From positions 21,492,476-21,556,475 of the forward strand of contig OZ038379.1 in assembly GCA_964036045.1 (NCBI GenBank): a stretch of 64,000 bases of DNA, given 5' to 3'. The DNA comes from Eutreptiella sp. 'Long Island Sound 2002'. Lineage: Eukaryota; Euglenozoa; Euglenophyceae; Eutreptiales; Eutreptiaceae. Shown here one piece after another: positions 1 to 10,417 of the stretch (the stretch's first letter is position 1; each line of letters starts with the position of its first letter). The position numbers were made by a program, and so were the translations under genes. The notes beneath the pieces are model-generated. The model saw nothing but the letters and a program-made list of their open reading frames with translations, was not told the DNA's origin and did not search any database.

Positions 1-2011
1 AGGCGGCATTGCATTTCACGGCAAAAGAGGGAAATGGCATTCCACTCTCCCCTTCTCTGCATGGGGTATCACGCCCTCCATTTGGATAAGACAGCATAAC
101 ACAACAGCTAAACAACAACAACAACAACAACCAAATCATAAAAGTTGGGACAGTCAGGCCCACAATTGGACAAAGATACAGCCATTGTTGACCACATTTC
201 TGGCGACCATTTCAAATGCCCAGACAAAAGCCACAAAATCTGATTGGCTGGTTGGTGACTTCTCACTCCCATTTATCCATGCAGTGTGTTACAGTATTCT
301 GAGACACCCAGAGCGGAATCCTGCAATGGAAACCGAAATGCCTGTGAAACAAAGCGGTATTGCAAAGCGCAATGAATCTCAGTAGTTCTCCTCCACTTTG
401 ACCCTCAATCGCAATGCAACTGATGGACGAAAATCCTGCAACTCGTGCAATAGTGGCTGCCACAGCTCCCTCGGAGCTGCACAACAGCCTAATCTTGGTA
501 CCATTGCTCCGCAGCATACATGGCAAGAGATACCTGAGCGAGGTGGGCTTGGGCTGGCACTCGGAGATGATGATGGGCTTGGGCTGGCACTTGGAGCTGA
601 GATTGAAGTGGATGCATATGGACACTGGCAACACTGACACTGGTGGGCCAATACTGCACGGTGCGTGTGATTTGCGCAGCGCACGTGCACACTTCACGCA
701 CCACTGGCGTAACAGAGGTGTGTGAGAGGTGTATTAGAGATGTGGGACACCTCATCAGCGGCTGCAACCAAAATGATCCAACCAATTTCTCCATAGGCGG
801 AGCTTCATATGAAAATGCAACACACTGTGCCACAACTTTGTCGAATGGGGTTTTCTAGGACGAACACCTCGCAACCACCCGCCTTCTTCCGGAGACAAAG
901 AAATGCTGCCCTTCCCCTTCCACGACCACGAAACGCCATCAACAAAAACTCAGACACATGAAATCACTTCAACAGCACTCAGTGGCACTCACTTGTAGAC
1001 AGGATATAGCTATTAGCTGAAGCACATATTTCAGGATAGCCGGGCCAAAAATGCCAGGGATATTGCGGTGCCTTGGGTTGTCTACTGCACACTTTTCAGG
1101 CAATTGCGAGGAATGATGTGAGGTGATCTTGTCTTGCCACATGTCAGTGAACAGTCTTGTTCCGAAGACATGGGTGGACTTACCATTCGTTCATTTCTTC
1201 AGGAAAAAGGGGGAGGAAAAATGTTTTGCCCCGGGATTGTTGTGCAGGTAAAACTTGCAGCACTCTTGGATATCCCACAATTCAGAACGCCACACATCAA
1301 TGAAACAAATGGCAAAGATGGACCACTGCGTTGCCTGCCACAGCAAGCAAACGTGCTCAATGATAACCGATTTGCATCCAGATGATGGTCCATTCACCAT
1401 CGAAAAAGAACGGCTCTATTTGGACACAGTAGCATGACACAACATCAAAAATGATAGATTCTGGACAATGAGGCACAAAACTGGCCAAAAAATAGCCATT
1501 TGTTACCACCTTTTTTGGCCACAAAGCGCCGCCAATGGCTCCGTTCGTGAAACTGCAGAGACAACTTGCACATTGCTGATATGGCAGTTGATGTCCAAAA
1601 GGAATCGCACGATTTTGAAATGCACAGACGAGACCTCGAATTTGTCAGCGGACTGAATGCCTCTAGTTCCTTGGCATCGCACACGATGAAAACCGGCAGT
1701 TTGTGCTTTTTCCCGTCGTCCCCAGAATGCACCCCAACTTTAGCGGCAACGAAACAAGAACAATCCCTGGTTACCAGGGCTCTTCTATACTCATTTGTGA
1801 AATGCTAGGTGATGGAGGATCTGGTGTCCAACCCCAGCTCATTACTACGACCAATGACTGGATGATGATGACCTGCTAGGAGAATATCTCCAACTTGCCA
1901 GTCTCCTGCGCTTGCACCTGACGCCAAGCGGCCATGGCTGTCTCCATCTCCCTGTTGACTCACCCACATCCGAACAGTCACAAATCCTTGGCGCGCTGAC
2001 CATGAGTGGTG
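1..2011 (+). repeat. R block, copy 1 (reference copy)
   Basis: This is the longest copy of a duplicated block that recurs, whole or in part, near 6.6-7.6 (inverted), 11.1-13.2, 14.3-14.7, 15.5-16.9, 17.2-17.8, 18.7-20.8, 22.4, 25.6-26.1 and 27.6-27.8 kb. It contains an AAC-type microsatellite near 110-131. Open frames occur on both strands, but frame-breaking indels between copies (for example the T-run near 1690 against 12860) argue that most of it is intronic. Two parts look coding on the minus strand: a Ser/Pro-rich stretch at about 553-640 and the distal half of the 88-codon exon at about 1872-1990. After 2011 the sequence is inverted relative to the copies at 13 and 20 kb. Confidence 0.8.
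553..655 (-). CDS. Possible Ser/Pro-rich linker exon in R copy 1
   Basis: One minus-strand frame reads a Cys-rich start (CQCCQCPY) followed by alternating Ser-Ala-Ser-Pro and Pro-Ser-Pro, ending PPRSG at a possible phase-1 donor. Such Ser/Pro linkers are common between modules of secreted algal proteins. A possible phase-1 acceptor lies just upstream, but its polypyrimidine tract is poor. Equivalent sequences occur in the R copies near 11.7, 15.5 and 19.3 kb, and in inverted orientation near 25.57-25.70 kb. A second frame through the same DNA is also open, so the frame choice rests on composition alone. Confidence 0.3.
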
Positions 2012-2180
2012 TTTCGTGCCTCCATGCATTGGCATATGTTTTTCTGCCAGGTGTGCCATCAGTAACAGTGCTGAGCATTCATCACAGCGGATTTCCAGAT
2101 GAGGATGGAAAGTATTTCAGTTTCTGGAAAGAACAAATGGACGCCATCATCGGGACCGACTCCACTCTGAGCTGGAAACT
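2012..2180 (+). repeat. Inverted half of the 88-codon exon in R copy 1
   Basis: Here the acceptor side and first half of the 88-codon exon lie on the plus strand, opposite to their orientation at 13.03-13.29 kb. The remaining half of the exon stays on the minus strand at about 1872-1990, so the exon is broken. The 6-bp pair GAGTGG (near 2004) and CCACTC (near 2161) flanks the inverted piece. R copy 6 (17.57-17.75 kb) has the same arrangement, so the two derive from one inverted ancestor. Confidence 0.75.
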
Positions 2181-2348
2181 GTGAGCTGGAGGTGGTGGTT
2201 GATGAAACAATCGAAAATGGCCAAATATGGCAGGGCTTCACTTGAAGGGGAGGTTGGCAAGAATCATGACCGGACCGCCAAAACACACTCACACGAACAC
2301 TCAAGATGGACAGGCATAGTGCGCTTAAGAGTGTGCGTGGCCCAGCAC

Positions 2349-3005
2349 CTGACAATAGAGAATCTTGTGCTGCCATCCGCTCATCACTGCTCATCTCTCC
2401 CCTGTACAACAGTAGCTTACTGAGGGTCCAATCCTCCTTGGCGTATTGGTCTCTTTGCAGAGCGTCCATGCCAAGTGTCACGCCTCGTGGATCCTTGACA
2501 CCGCCTGCGTTGCCCACAACAAAATCGGCTCCGTTGGCCGCAAACTTGGTGATTGGGCCATTGAACACCACCTCAATCAATTGCTCATGTCCAAAATTGG
2601 GCACCGAAGGATTCGGGAACCGCTGTCCCATGTACACCATTACGGTGTCCTCATTCACCCCGATGGCGGTAGTGTCTCCTTGTCTCCCGTCGTAGATGTA
2701 AGCAAAGCCGCCAGCCTGGGGCCCACTTGCCCCGAGGTTACACTTGAGCATGAGATGCAATGGGGGTGCAAATTGCCCCACGGGAAACATAGCACTTTGG
2801 AGGCGCTTTGCTCCCCCAGAGAAATCCACAACTGTGCCGTTCCACAATGGACGCTTGCGGGCATCGCTCTCCGTAAGGTCAAATCCGTTCCCACTTTTGT
2901 CCTTCCACACACTTACCTTGCCTGCTGTATCCTTCACAATAGTGCTCTGGTCGCTCGCATCCAACCACAACAGCAAATCTTGGGTTGGAGGTACACGCCC
3001 AGGTC
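2349..3005 (-). CDS. LamG/concanavalin-A-like module exon (phase 1-1)
   Basis: This single internal exon is 657 bp, 219 codons. The acceptor is attgcag before 3005 and the donor is TCAG/GTGCTG after 2349, both in phase 1. The translation opens with DLLLWLDASD followed by VWKDKSGNG, typical of the N-terminal half of LamG-like jelly-roll domains in secreted algal and bacterial proteins. The end (MSSDERMAAQDSLL) matches the usual helical end of such domains. LamG-like domains bind glycans or matrix proteins; the ligand here is unknown. There is no Met start and no stop, so it is one exon of a larger minus-strand gene whose neighbours lie at 10.6 kb and beyond. The domain call rests on motif recognition only. 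Confidence 0.65.
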
Positions 3006-4420
3006 CTGCAATCAAATTGGTAATAACGAAGGAAAGTGTGTTTCAATTGTGAACATTGTGTGAGTACATTGCCATTCAGACACAATCCAGCAAAGAAAGG
3101 ACTCTGCATGCCAGTCATTTTATGTGCCACATGGGTGCCCTTTGAGATGACCAACCTCCTCAAACATCCCAAAGAAAAACAAATTTTTCTGGCGGAAAAT
3201 TCCTGCATCCAAAAATGCACCCCATTGCAGGATTCATCCAAGTGCTCACTGTATGCCACGAGTACCTCATGTACAGAAGCAGCCAACGGTGCGAAGGACC
3301 ATGCTCCCTACACCCTGTCAGTTGAAAAAGGTGAGGTGGTATAAGAGGTTGGGGGTGGGGGGATATTTTGGGATATGAGAAGATTTCTTCGCTGGTTAAT
3401 TTTGCGTGCAGTCCCTGGGGAATTTCACACTCACATGCTGTGAGCCTTCCTTTGGCAAGGCTAGACTTGCCATATCAAAATGTTTTTTGGCTTTTTGCAG
3501 CTTGTTTTTTATTGGAACTTTGCTAGAGATGTTGTTGTTTCCTGAATGTTATCCTTGCCTTTTTACTATCTGGTGGTATGCTGGTAATGGCTGGTGGTTG
3601 CTGTTACTTCTTGGTGGTTGCTGTTTATTCCCGGTGGGTTGCTGTTGATTCTTGGAGGGTTGCCGGTGGTGTATTGCTCAGTGCTGTACCATCGCAGACA
3701 TTCTCCTGGCGTTCAACTGTTTTGGGACTGAGCGTCAAAAAACGAAGCATGGCGGAGAGAAAACTGTACAGTGTATGCTAAAAAAGGTCAACTGTGCAAC
3801 ATAGGGAGGAATCAACAGCGAGAGGCTTTGTACCCACAGAATTCAATAGTATTCCTTCTACAAATGCTGAGTGTGTGGCAAAAGCAACAATATGATAAGT
3901 AATTTTTTTTGCTGAATTTCGACAAGGTTTTATTTCGCACAGCGGCCGGAAAGTTGTGTGGGAAATTTCGCACAAATTTGAAATATGCGCGAAACATTTT
4001 TTTGTTTGCACAGTGGTTTTGGTGACGTTCAAATAAATTGAATGTTGGGAATTCTCAGTGAACACGACTACCCATTCGGTGCAATGGCGTCAACAGCCGT
4101 CAAATGTGTGAATAATAAGGTTCCAACCGCAAATCTAGTGCGGTTCAATTTTCCAACAAAATGTGTGAAAGATTTCACATTTTGCAGCAGCAGCCCCAAC
4201 AGCTACACATGCACAGTATGATCATGAGCTACGGCATCCTTGGTACAACCTCAGTGCAAACAACGGTCTCTTTCGTACAACGTAGACCATGAGTCAATAA
4301 TCGGGGAGGTAGGAGGGGTTGAAGAGGGATTTACCACCCCTCCTCCTTGCGGAAAAATGAGAAAATTCTATTGCCTTCGGCAAGGCACCTCGAAGAGGGG
4401 AGAGGAACAACCATTCTTGA
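3006..4420. other. Non-coding stretch with G/T-rich imperfect repeats
   Basis: No convincing gene is seen. Around 3565-3660 there are imperfect repeats of a TGGTGGTTGCTGTT-like unit, which recurs at 23.45-23.53 kb. Near 4366 and again near 4600 the motif attctattgccttcggcaag occurs; its inverse appears at about 8037. This motif is associated with the edge of the adjacent satellite. Confidence 0.5.
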
Positions 4421-5812
4421 GCTGCTGAGGCGGGAAAACTGCATAAGCAGGTTGTGCCCTAGACCCCTTGAGAGCCACCCCACCCCCAACACCCAAATAG
4501 TGTGAAAAACACATAAAGAGGGGCTAAAACATGCTTCACATGGGATATTTGATCATTTTGGATGGTCAAAGTATCAAAAAAATCAGTTTCGGAAATTCTA
4601 TTGCCTTCGGCAAGTCCACCTCGCAGAGAATCTACCCCAAGCCACACACACCCTAAATAGGGTGAAAACTACATAAATACGGGCTAAAACATGCTTTACA
4701 TATCTTGGATGGTCATTTTACGTGATCACGATATCAAAAAAATAAGTTTCGAAAACTTCGATTTTTGAGCTGGCCACGGTGAAAAACCGCATAAGCAGGT
4801 TGGGTACCAATCCCTTGGGAGACCCCCCCCCCCCCCGGAGCTACCACCCAAATAGGGTGAAAAACAGGAAAATATGGCCTAAAACATGCTTTACATACCT
4901 TGGATGGTCATTTTAGGTGATCACAATATCATAAAAGCAAGTTTCGAAAACTTCGATTTTTGAGCTCTCCAGGGTGAAAAACTGCATAAGCAGGTTGTGT
5001 ACCAATCCCTTGGGACCCCCCCCCCCCCGGACCTAATACCCAAATCACGTGAAAAACACGTAAATCCGGCCGGAAACATGCTTTACATACCTTGGATGGT
5101 CATTTTAGGTGGTCAGAATGTCAAAACAACAAGTTTCAAAAACTTCGATTTTTGAGCTCTCCAGGGTGAAAAACTGCATTAGCAGGTTGTGTACCAATCC
5201 CTTGGGAACCCCCCCCCCCCCCGCCCGGACCTAATACCCAAATCACGTGAAAAACACGTAAATCCGGCCGGAAACATGCTTTACATACCTTGTATGGTCA
5301 TTTTGGGTGGTCACAACATCAAAAAAACAAGTTTCAAAAACCTCGATTTTTGAGCTGCCCAGGGTGAAAAACTGCACCAGCAGGTTGTGTACCAATCCAT
5401 TGGGAGACCCCCCCCCCCCCACCCCGGACCTAATACCCAAATAGGGTGGAAAACATGTAAATACGGCCTAAAACATGCTTTACATACCTTGGATGGTCAT
5501 TTTAAGTGGTGACAATATCAAAAAAACAAGTTTCGAAAACTTCGATTTTTGAGCTACCCAGGTTGAAAAACTGCACAAGCAGGATGTGTACCAATCCCTT
5601 GGGAGCCCCCCCCCCCCCCCCCGGACCTAATACCCAAATAGGATGAAAAACACGCAAATACAGCCTAAAACATGCTTTACATACCTTGGATTGTCATTTT
5701 AGGTGATCACAATATCAAAAAAATCAGTTTCAAAAACTTCGATTTTTGAGCCGCCTAGGGTGAAAAACTGCATAAGCAGGTTGTGTACCAATCCCTTGGG
5801 AGCCCCCCCCTT
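4420..5812 (+). repeat. C-tract satellite, ~195-bp unit, about seven copies
   Basis: Tandem units of 192-199 bp can be followed by the recurring word caggttgtgtaccaatcc, at 4796, 4991, 5183, 5381, 5580 and 5777. Each unit runs: cttggatggtcatttt, a gatcacaatatcaaaaaa segment, gaaaacttcgatttttgagct, gggtgaaaaactgcataagcaggttg, accaatcccttggga, a C homopolymer, then ggacctaatacccaaatagg. The C tracts are 14, 13, 14, 13, 17 and 8 nt long (starting near 4823, 5016, 5209, 5408, 5606 and 5803). Open frames through it are artefacts. Confidence 0.9.
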
Positions 5813-5814
5813 GG

Positions 5815-6600
5815 GATTGCTGCGCGGGTAGCTGAGGGGCAAAGCAAGCACGTCAGCACGCGACAGCACAGAGAAAAGCTTGTCAGTGAAACATGTCCAT
5901 AGGCGCCTTTCGCTGTGATAAGGAGGCAATGTGAAAAGCAATGAATGTAATGCACATGTCCCTGATCACAACCCTACACCTAAGCCATGGTCCTGTGGTG
6001 ACGACCATTCTACACAGTGTGGCAGCGGTACACCGAGGTCATCGCTAAGCTATCACCGTGGACCCGCGATCTGTCCCTGTACTTGAGGGAATGGCACGGC
6101 CATTGGCTTTGCCACCTCCCGCCCGTGTCCCCGCGGGGCGAAGCTACGCATTTGTTTGAGGATGGGGTAATCATGGCACCAGACAGCGCAATGGGCGTCA
6201 AAGTGGTGGGAAAAGGGTAGATGCCAGGAGGTGTAGGCACTATATTGCCAAACAGCATGGTTACGCAACCATGTGGTGAGGTGTTTCATGATGCGTGACT
6301 TATCGCATGGCAAAAGGGGGAGAACGGAGCGACAGAAGGAAAGAGAGAGGGAGATGTCCCATGGGGTACGGCTTAGCACTCGCGGGATTGCGCCTTGCAA
6401 AGCACGGTGAATGGCAGACTTAGGGTAGTTGCTGAGGAAAGACAGCTGAATCCAAGCAGCGAAGCTAAGGAGCATGGTGCTCCATGAATTTAAAAAGGGG
6501 AGGACATTTACAATGGAGCCTGTCATAATGTTTCTTACATGACGGTGGGAGGCGGACCATGGGCTCTGCATGGTGGGGCAGTATTTAAGGGACCAGGAGT
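5815..6600 (-). other. Unique segment with an unassigned 172-codon open frame
   Basis: This segment joins the satellite to the inverted R copy 2. A minus-strand frame at 6053-6571 is open for 172 codons, rich in Leu, Ser, Trp and His; a second minus-strand frame at 6010-6258 takes over with similar composition. I do not recognise a domain. It could be a decayed fragment from the same mobile element as the reverse-transcriptase piece at 9.1-10.4 kb, but no RT motif is present and this link is a guess. Confidence 0.3.
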
Positions 6601-7625
6601 CAGCAGGTCATCATCATCCAGTCATTGGTCGTAGTAATCAGCTGGGGTTGGACACTAGATCCTCCATCACCTAGCATTTCACAAATGAGTAGAGAAGAGC
6701 CCTGGTAAGCAGGGATTGTTCTTGTTTCGTTGCCGCTAAAGTTGGGGTGCATTCTGGGGACGACGGGAAAAAGCACAAACTGCCGGTTTTCATCGTGTGC
6801 GATGCCAAGGAACTAGAGGCATTCAGTCCGCTGACAAATTCGAGGTCTCGTCTGTGCATTTCAAAATCGTGTGATTCCTTTTCGACATCAACTGCCATAT
6901 CAGCAATGTGCAAGTTGTGTCTGCGGTTTCACGAACGGAGCCATTGGCGGCGCTTTGTGGCCAAAAAAGGTGGTAACAAATGGCTATTTTTTGGCCAGTT
7001 TTGTGCCGCATTGTCCAGAATCTATCATTTTTGATGTTGTGTCACGCTACTGTGTCCAAATAGAGCCGTTCTTTTTCGATGGTGAATGGACCATCATCTG
7101 GATGCAAATCGGTTATCATTGAGCACGTTTGCTTGCTGTGGCAGGCAACACAGTGGTCCATCTTTGCCATTTGTTTCATTGATGTGTGGCGTTCTGAATT
7201 GTGGGATATCCAAGAGTGCTGCAAGTTTTACCTGCACAACAATCCCGGGGCAAAACATTTTTCCTCCCCCTTTTTCCTGAAGAAATGAACGAATGGTAAG
7301 TCCACCCATGTCTTCGGAACAAGACTGTTCACTGACATGTGGCAAGACAAGATCACCTCACATCATTCCTCGCAATTGCCTGAAAAGTGTGCAGTAGACA
7401 ACCCAAGGCACCGCAATATCCCTGGCATTCTTGGCCCAGCTATCCTGAAATATGTGCTTCAGCCAATAGCTATATCCTGTCTACAAGTGAGTGCCACTGA
7501 GTGCTGTTGAAGTGATTTCATGTGTCTGAGTTTTCGTTGATGGCGTTTCGTGGTTGTGGAAGGGGAAGGGCAGCATTTCTTTGTCTCCGGAAGAAGATGG
7601 ATGGTTGTGAGTTGTTCGAGGGGGG
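6600..7625 (-). repeat. R block, copy 2 (inverted)
   Basis: This segment is the reverse complement of about 870-1875 of R copy 1, with only scattered mismatches. It lies between two oppositely oriented satellite tracts, so the whole 4.4-8.1 kb region is a rough inverted structure: satellite (+), unique DNA, R (-), satellite (-). Confidence 0.9.
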
Positions 7626-8060
7626 CTCCTAGGGGATTGGTACACAACCTGCTTATGCAGTGTTTCACCCTGGGCAGCTGAAAAATCGAAGTTTTTGAAA
7701 CTGATTTTTTTGATATCGTGACCACACAATATGACCATCCAAGGTATGTAAAGCCTGTTTTAGGTCGTATTTACATGATTTTCACCCTATTTGGGTATTA
7801 GGTCCGGGGGGGGGGGGGGGGGTTCCAAGGGATTGGTACACAACCTGCTTATGCAGTTTTTCACCCCGGAGAGCTCAAAAATCTAAGTTTTTGAAACTTG
7901 TTTTTATTATATTATGACCACACAACATGACCATCCGAGATATGTAAAGCATGTTTTAGCCCGTATTTATGTAGTTTATACCCTATTTATACCCTATTTT
8001 GGGTGTGTGTTGCTTTGGTTAGATTCTCTGCGAGGTGGACTTGCCGAAGGCAATAGAATC
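7626..8060 (-). repeat. C-tract satellite, inverted copies
   Basis: About two units of the same ~195-bp satellite in reverse orientation, with the homopolymer now appearing as G (about 7806-7822). The last unit ends in a gacttgccgaaggcaatagaatc motif, the inverse of the edge motif near 4600. Confidence 0.85.
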
Positions 8061-8690
8061 ACCTCGCAGAGGTTGTTAGATCAAAGCCAGGCAGGCGTAT
8101 ATATGGGGAAAACGCCACATACCCCCCCATTTTGGCCTTTTTGGGCCTATTCGCGTACCCTACCCCAAGGGGTTGAATTGTTAGTTTAACCCCTTGTAAA
8201 ATCATTATTTTGTCCAATAAACGCATCCCCCAATGAGTTTTTGGTCCGGACCCCCCCCGAGACCCCCCCCACTTGAAACCCACTTTTTTGAGGTTTTGAG
8301 GGAGGTGGGGGGGGGGGGGGGTGGGGGGGGTTGGGGGGGGGGTCAAAAATGTCGAAAAAATGACAGTCCCTTTTTTTGGGTTGAAAATCATGAATCTTTT
8401 GGTTTTTTTCGATTTTGAGCCGAAAAAGTGTTTCCGGGTCCCGACTCCATAGGGTTTGTATGGGGCGGAGTGGGACGAGCGCTTATGCAGTTTATGCACT
8501 TTTCGGCCCTTTTTGGTATGTTGGCGGTTTTGGCGACCTCGGTGACCCCGTGGTACCCACTCTGAGGGGTGTGAGTGGGGATGTTGTGACAGTATATGCC
8601 GACTAGGATACGGAAGGACGTTTTTTGCAGTCTCTAGCCTTGCCTAGAGCCGTTCACAACCCGTGCCAAAGACGCGAAATGACCGTTTCC
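8061..8690. other. G-run-rich unique segment
   Basis: No gene is seen. The stretch 8300-8342 consists almost only of G runs of 7 or more broken by single T bases, with C runs just upstream (8251-8270). On the plus strand this could form G-quadruplexes. The rest is unique sequence with no recognisable repeat. Confidence 0.5.
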
Positions 8691-9090
8691 AACAATGGCC
8701 TAGTGAATGGGCCGGTACACAACCTGCGAATGCAGTTTTTCACCCTGGGCAGCTCAAAAATCGAAGTTTTTGAAACTTGTTTTTTTGATGTTGTGACCAC
8801 CCAAAATGACCATCCAAGGTATGTAAAGCATGTTTTGGGCTGTATTTGCGTGCTAAAGACGCGAAATGGCTGTTTCTGCCAATAATGGCTTCGTGAATGG
8901 GCCGGGACACAACCCGCTTATGCAGTTTTTCACCTTGGGCAGCTCAAAAATGGAAGTTTTCGAAACTTGTTTTTTTGATATGGTGACCACCTAAAATGAC
9001 CATCCAAGCTATATAAAGCATGTTTTAGGCTGTATTTGCGCGTTTTTCACCATATTTGGGTGTTAGGTCCGGCGGGGGGGGGGGGGGGGG
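8691..9090 (-). repeat. C-tract satellite, second inverted tract ending in a G run
   Basis: Two further reverse-oriented satellite units. The final one ends in a G tract (about 9074-9090), and the reverse-transcriptase reading frame begins directly after it, so the tract marks a junction between unrelated sequences. Confidence 0.8.
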
Positions 9091-10413
9091 CTCCCCGTTA
9101 CCATCCCATTTAAAGGTCAACCCCTCAGAGCAAAGGACCCCCTCCCATGCCTTGGTCTCAAAAGCTTTCATGAAGCAAGTACCCATCTGAAGCGCCTCTG
9201 CTCTTTCCTCCAAACCCCTAACCCGAATGAACAATCCTTCATCACACCCTCCCAATTCCCTGAATCCGGTGATTTGCGCACCATGGTCCTCACCATAGCT
9301 GAAACCCTAAGCAAGGTGGCACTTATCCGAGTTGCTGACAAAGGTGCGGCCATGCTTTGGGGATTTTGTGCCGCTTGGGTCTGGGACAACGTAGATAGGT
9401 TCCTCACCTCTGACAACTATACACCACTCCCTTTGTCCTCCTCCGATGCAGTGAAAGGCAATTTATCATCTGCTATTCAGGCACATCATTGGCCTCTTAA
9501 CAAAAATGCCTCGATACCTCTACTATATATATTGGCTAAGGCTAAATCACTCACGAAGCAAATGATTGTATGGCGCCCTATCGCAGCCGTTGTCCAACCC
9601 TTCATTTTGCGGCATTGGCTCCGCCTAGCGGCACGTGCGTTCACTTTATTTTTGAAAACCCTTGTGTCTGAATTACCCGCATGCTTCTTGCATTTGCGCA
9701 TTACCGATTTAGCCGAATGGGTGTCCGCCCTGCCCTCTTGGAACCGTCAAGTCATCGGTGAGGCTGATTGCACTCAACAGTTTGACAAGGTCCCACCGAC
9801 CTCTATAGTTGATAGTCTCAAAGAAGCCGGAACATGGTTGCGCAAGAAGAAACAATGGAGGGCACACGAAACAGTGTGGAGCATCCACAAGGACAATCCA
9901 GCGCATGACCGCGTGGGCATGGGTCAACATACACGATTTGAGTACATCACTCAACAACAGTTAGAAGCCTTAGTTGAATTCTCCCTCACAAAAGACATCT
10001 ATGCCCAAGCTGCTGGGCAGCTTTGGTGCCGAAGTGCCTCCATCCCCATGGGCGGACCTTTCAGCGCCCAAGGAGCCGACTTGCACTCCGTCTGGCAAGC
10101 AAAAAAGAAATGTCATTTTCTCCGCAGATTGGGAACACTTCGATTTTCCGACACACTACACCCCTTGTGGGATACGCCCCGCGGCAATACTGTCTCTTTA
10201 GCACAATTTAGAGATAACATCCTCACGGCCGCCACGGGACCCACCTGCAAATCAGAAATGGCCCACGTTTGCTCGGCCCTAACCCAAGCCTGGGGTCTAC
10301 CGGTCATCTGCCCGTGCATCACCCCGACCCAACCCACATGCACACAGGCCTGCATGTCCACCTCCAGCACAGCAATGGGCATCAACATAAACGTACGGGA
10401 AGGTTGTGGCGCA
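9091..10413 (+). pseudogene. Truncated retroelement reverse transcriptase
   Basis: One frame stays open from the G-tract junction at 9091 (before any ATG) to a junction with the V block near 10413, about 440 codons. RT palm motifs are visible in order: motif A as DCTQQFDKV (~9763), motif B as IPMGGPFSAQGADLH (~10042) and motif C as QFRDNI (~10203). Motif C has Asp-Asn where most RTs have Asp-Asp. Downstream is a Cys-containing segment (VICPCITPTQPTCTQAC), as in some algal RT families. Both ends are cut off by other repeats, and no endonuclease or RNase H is seen. The stop at 10596 lies inside V-block sequence and is not the element's own. I infer a non-LTR-type or orphan RT fragment; the family is unnamed here. 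Confidence 0.65.
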
Positions 10414-10417
10414 GTCA

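Noticed and set aside
185-2184. Recurrent 60-145 codon open frames on both strands of every R block
   Set aside because: They recur because the DNA is duplicated. Frame-breaking indels between copies and overlapping open frames on both strands argue against coding, apart from the 88-codon exon and possibly the Ser/Pro stretch.
4420-5812. CRISPR-like regular repeats
   Set aside because: The units are long, contiguous ~195-bp satellites without unique spacers, and the rest of the window is eukaryotic in character.
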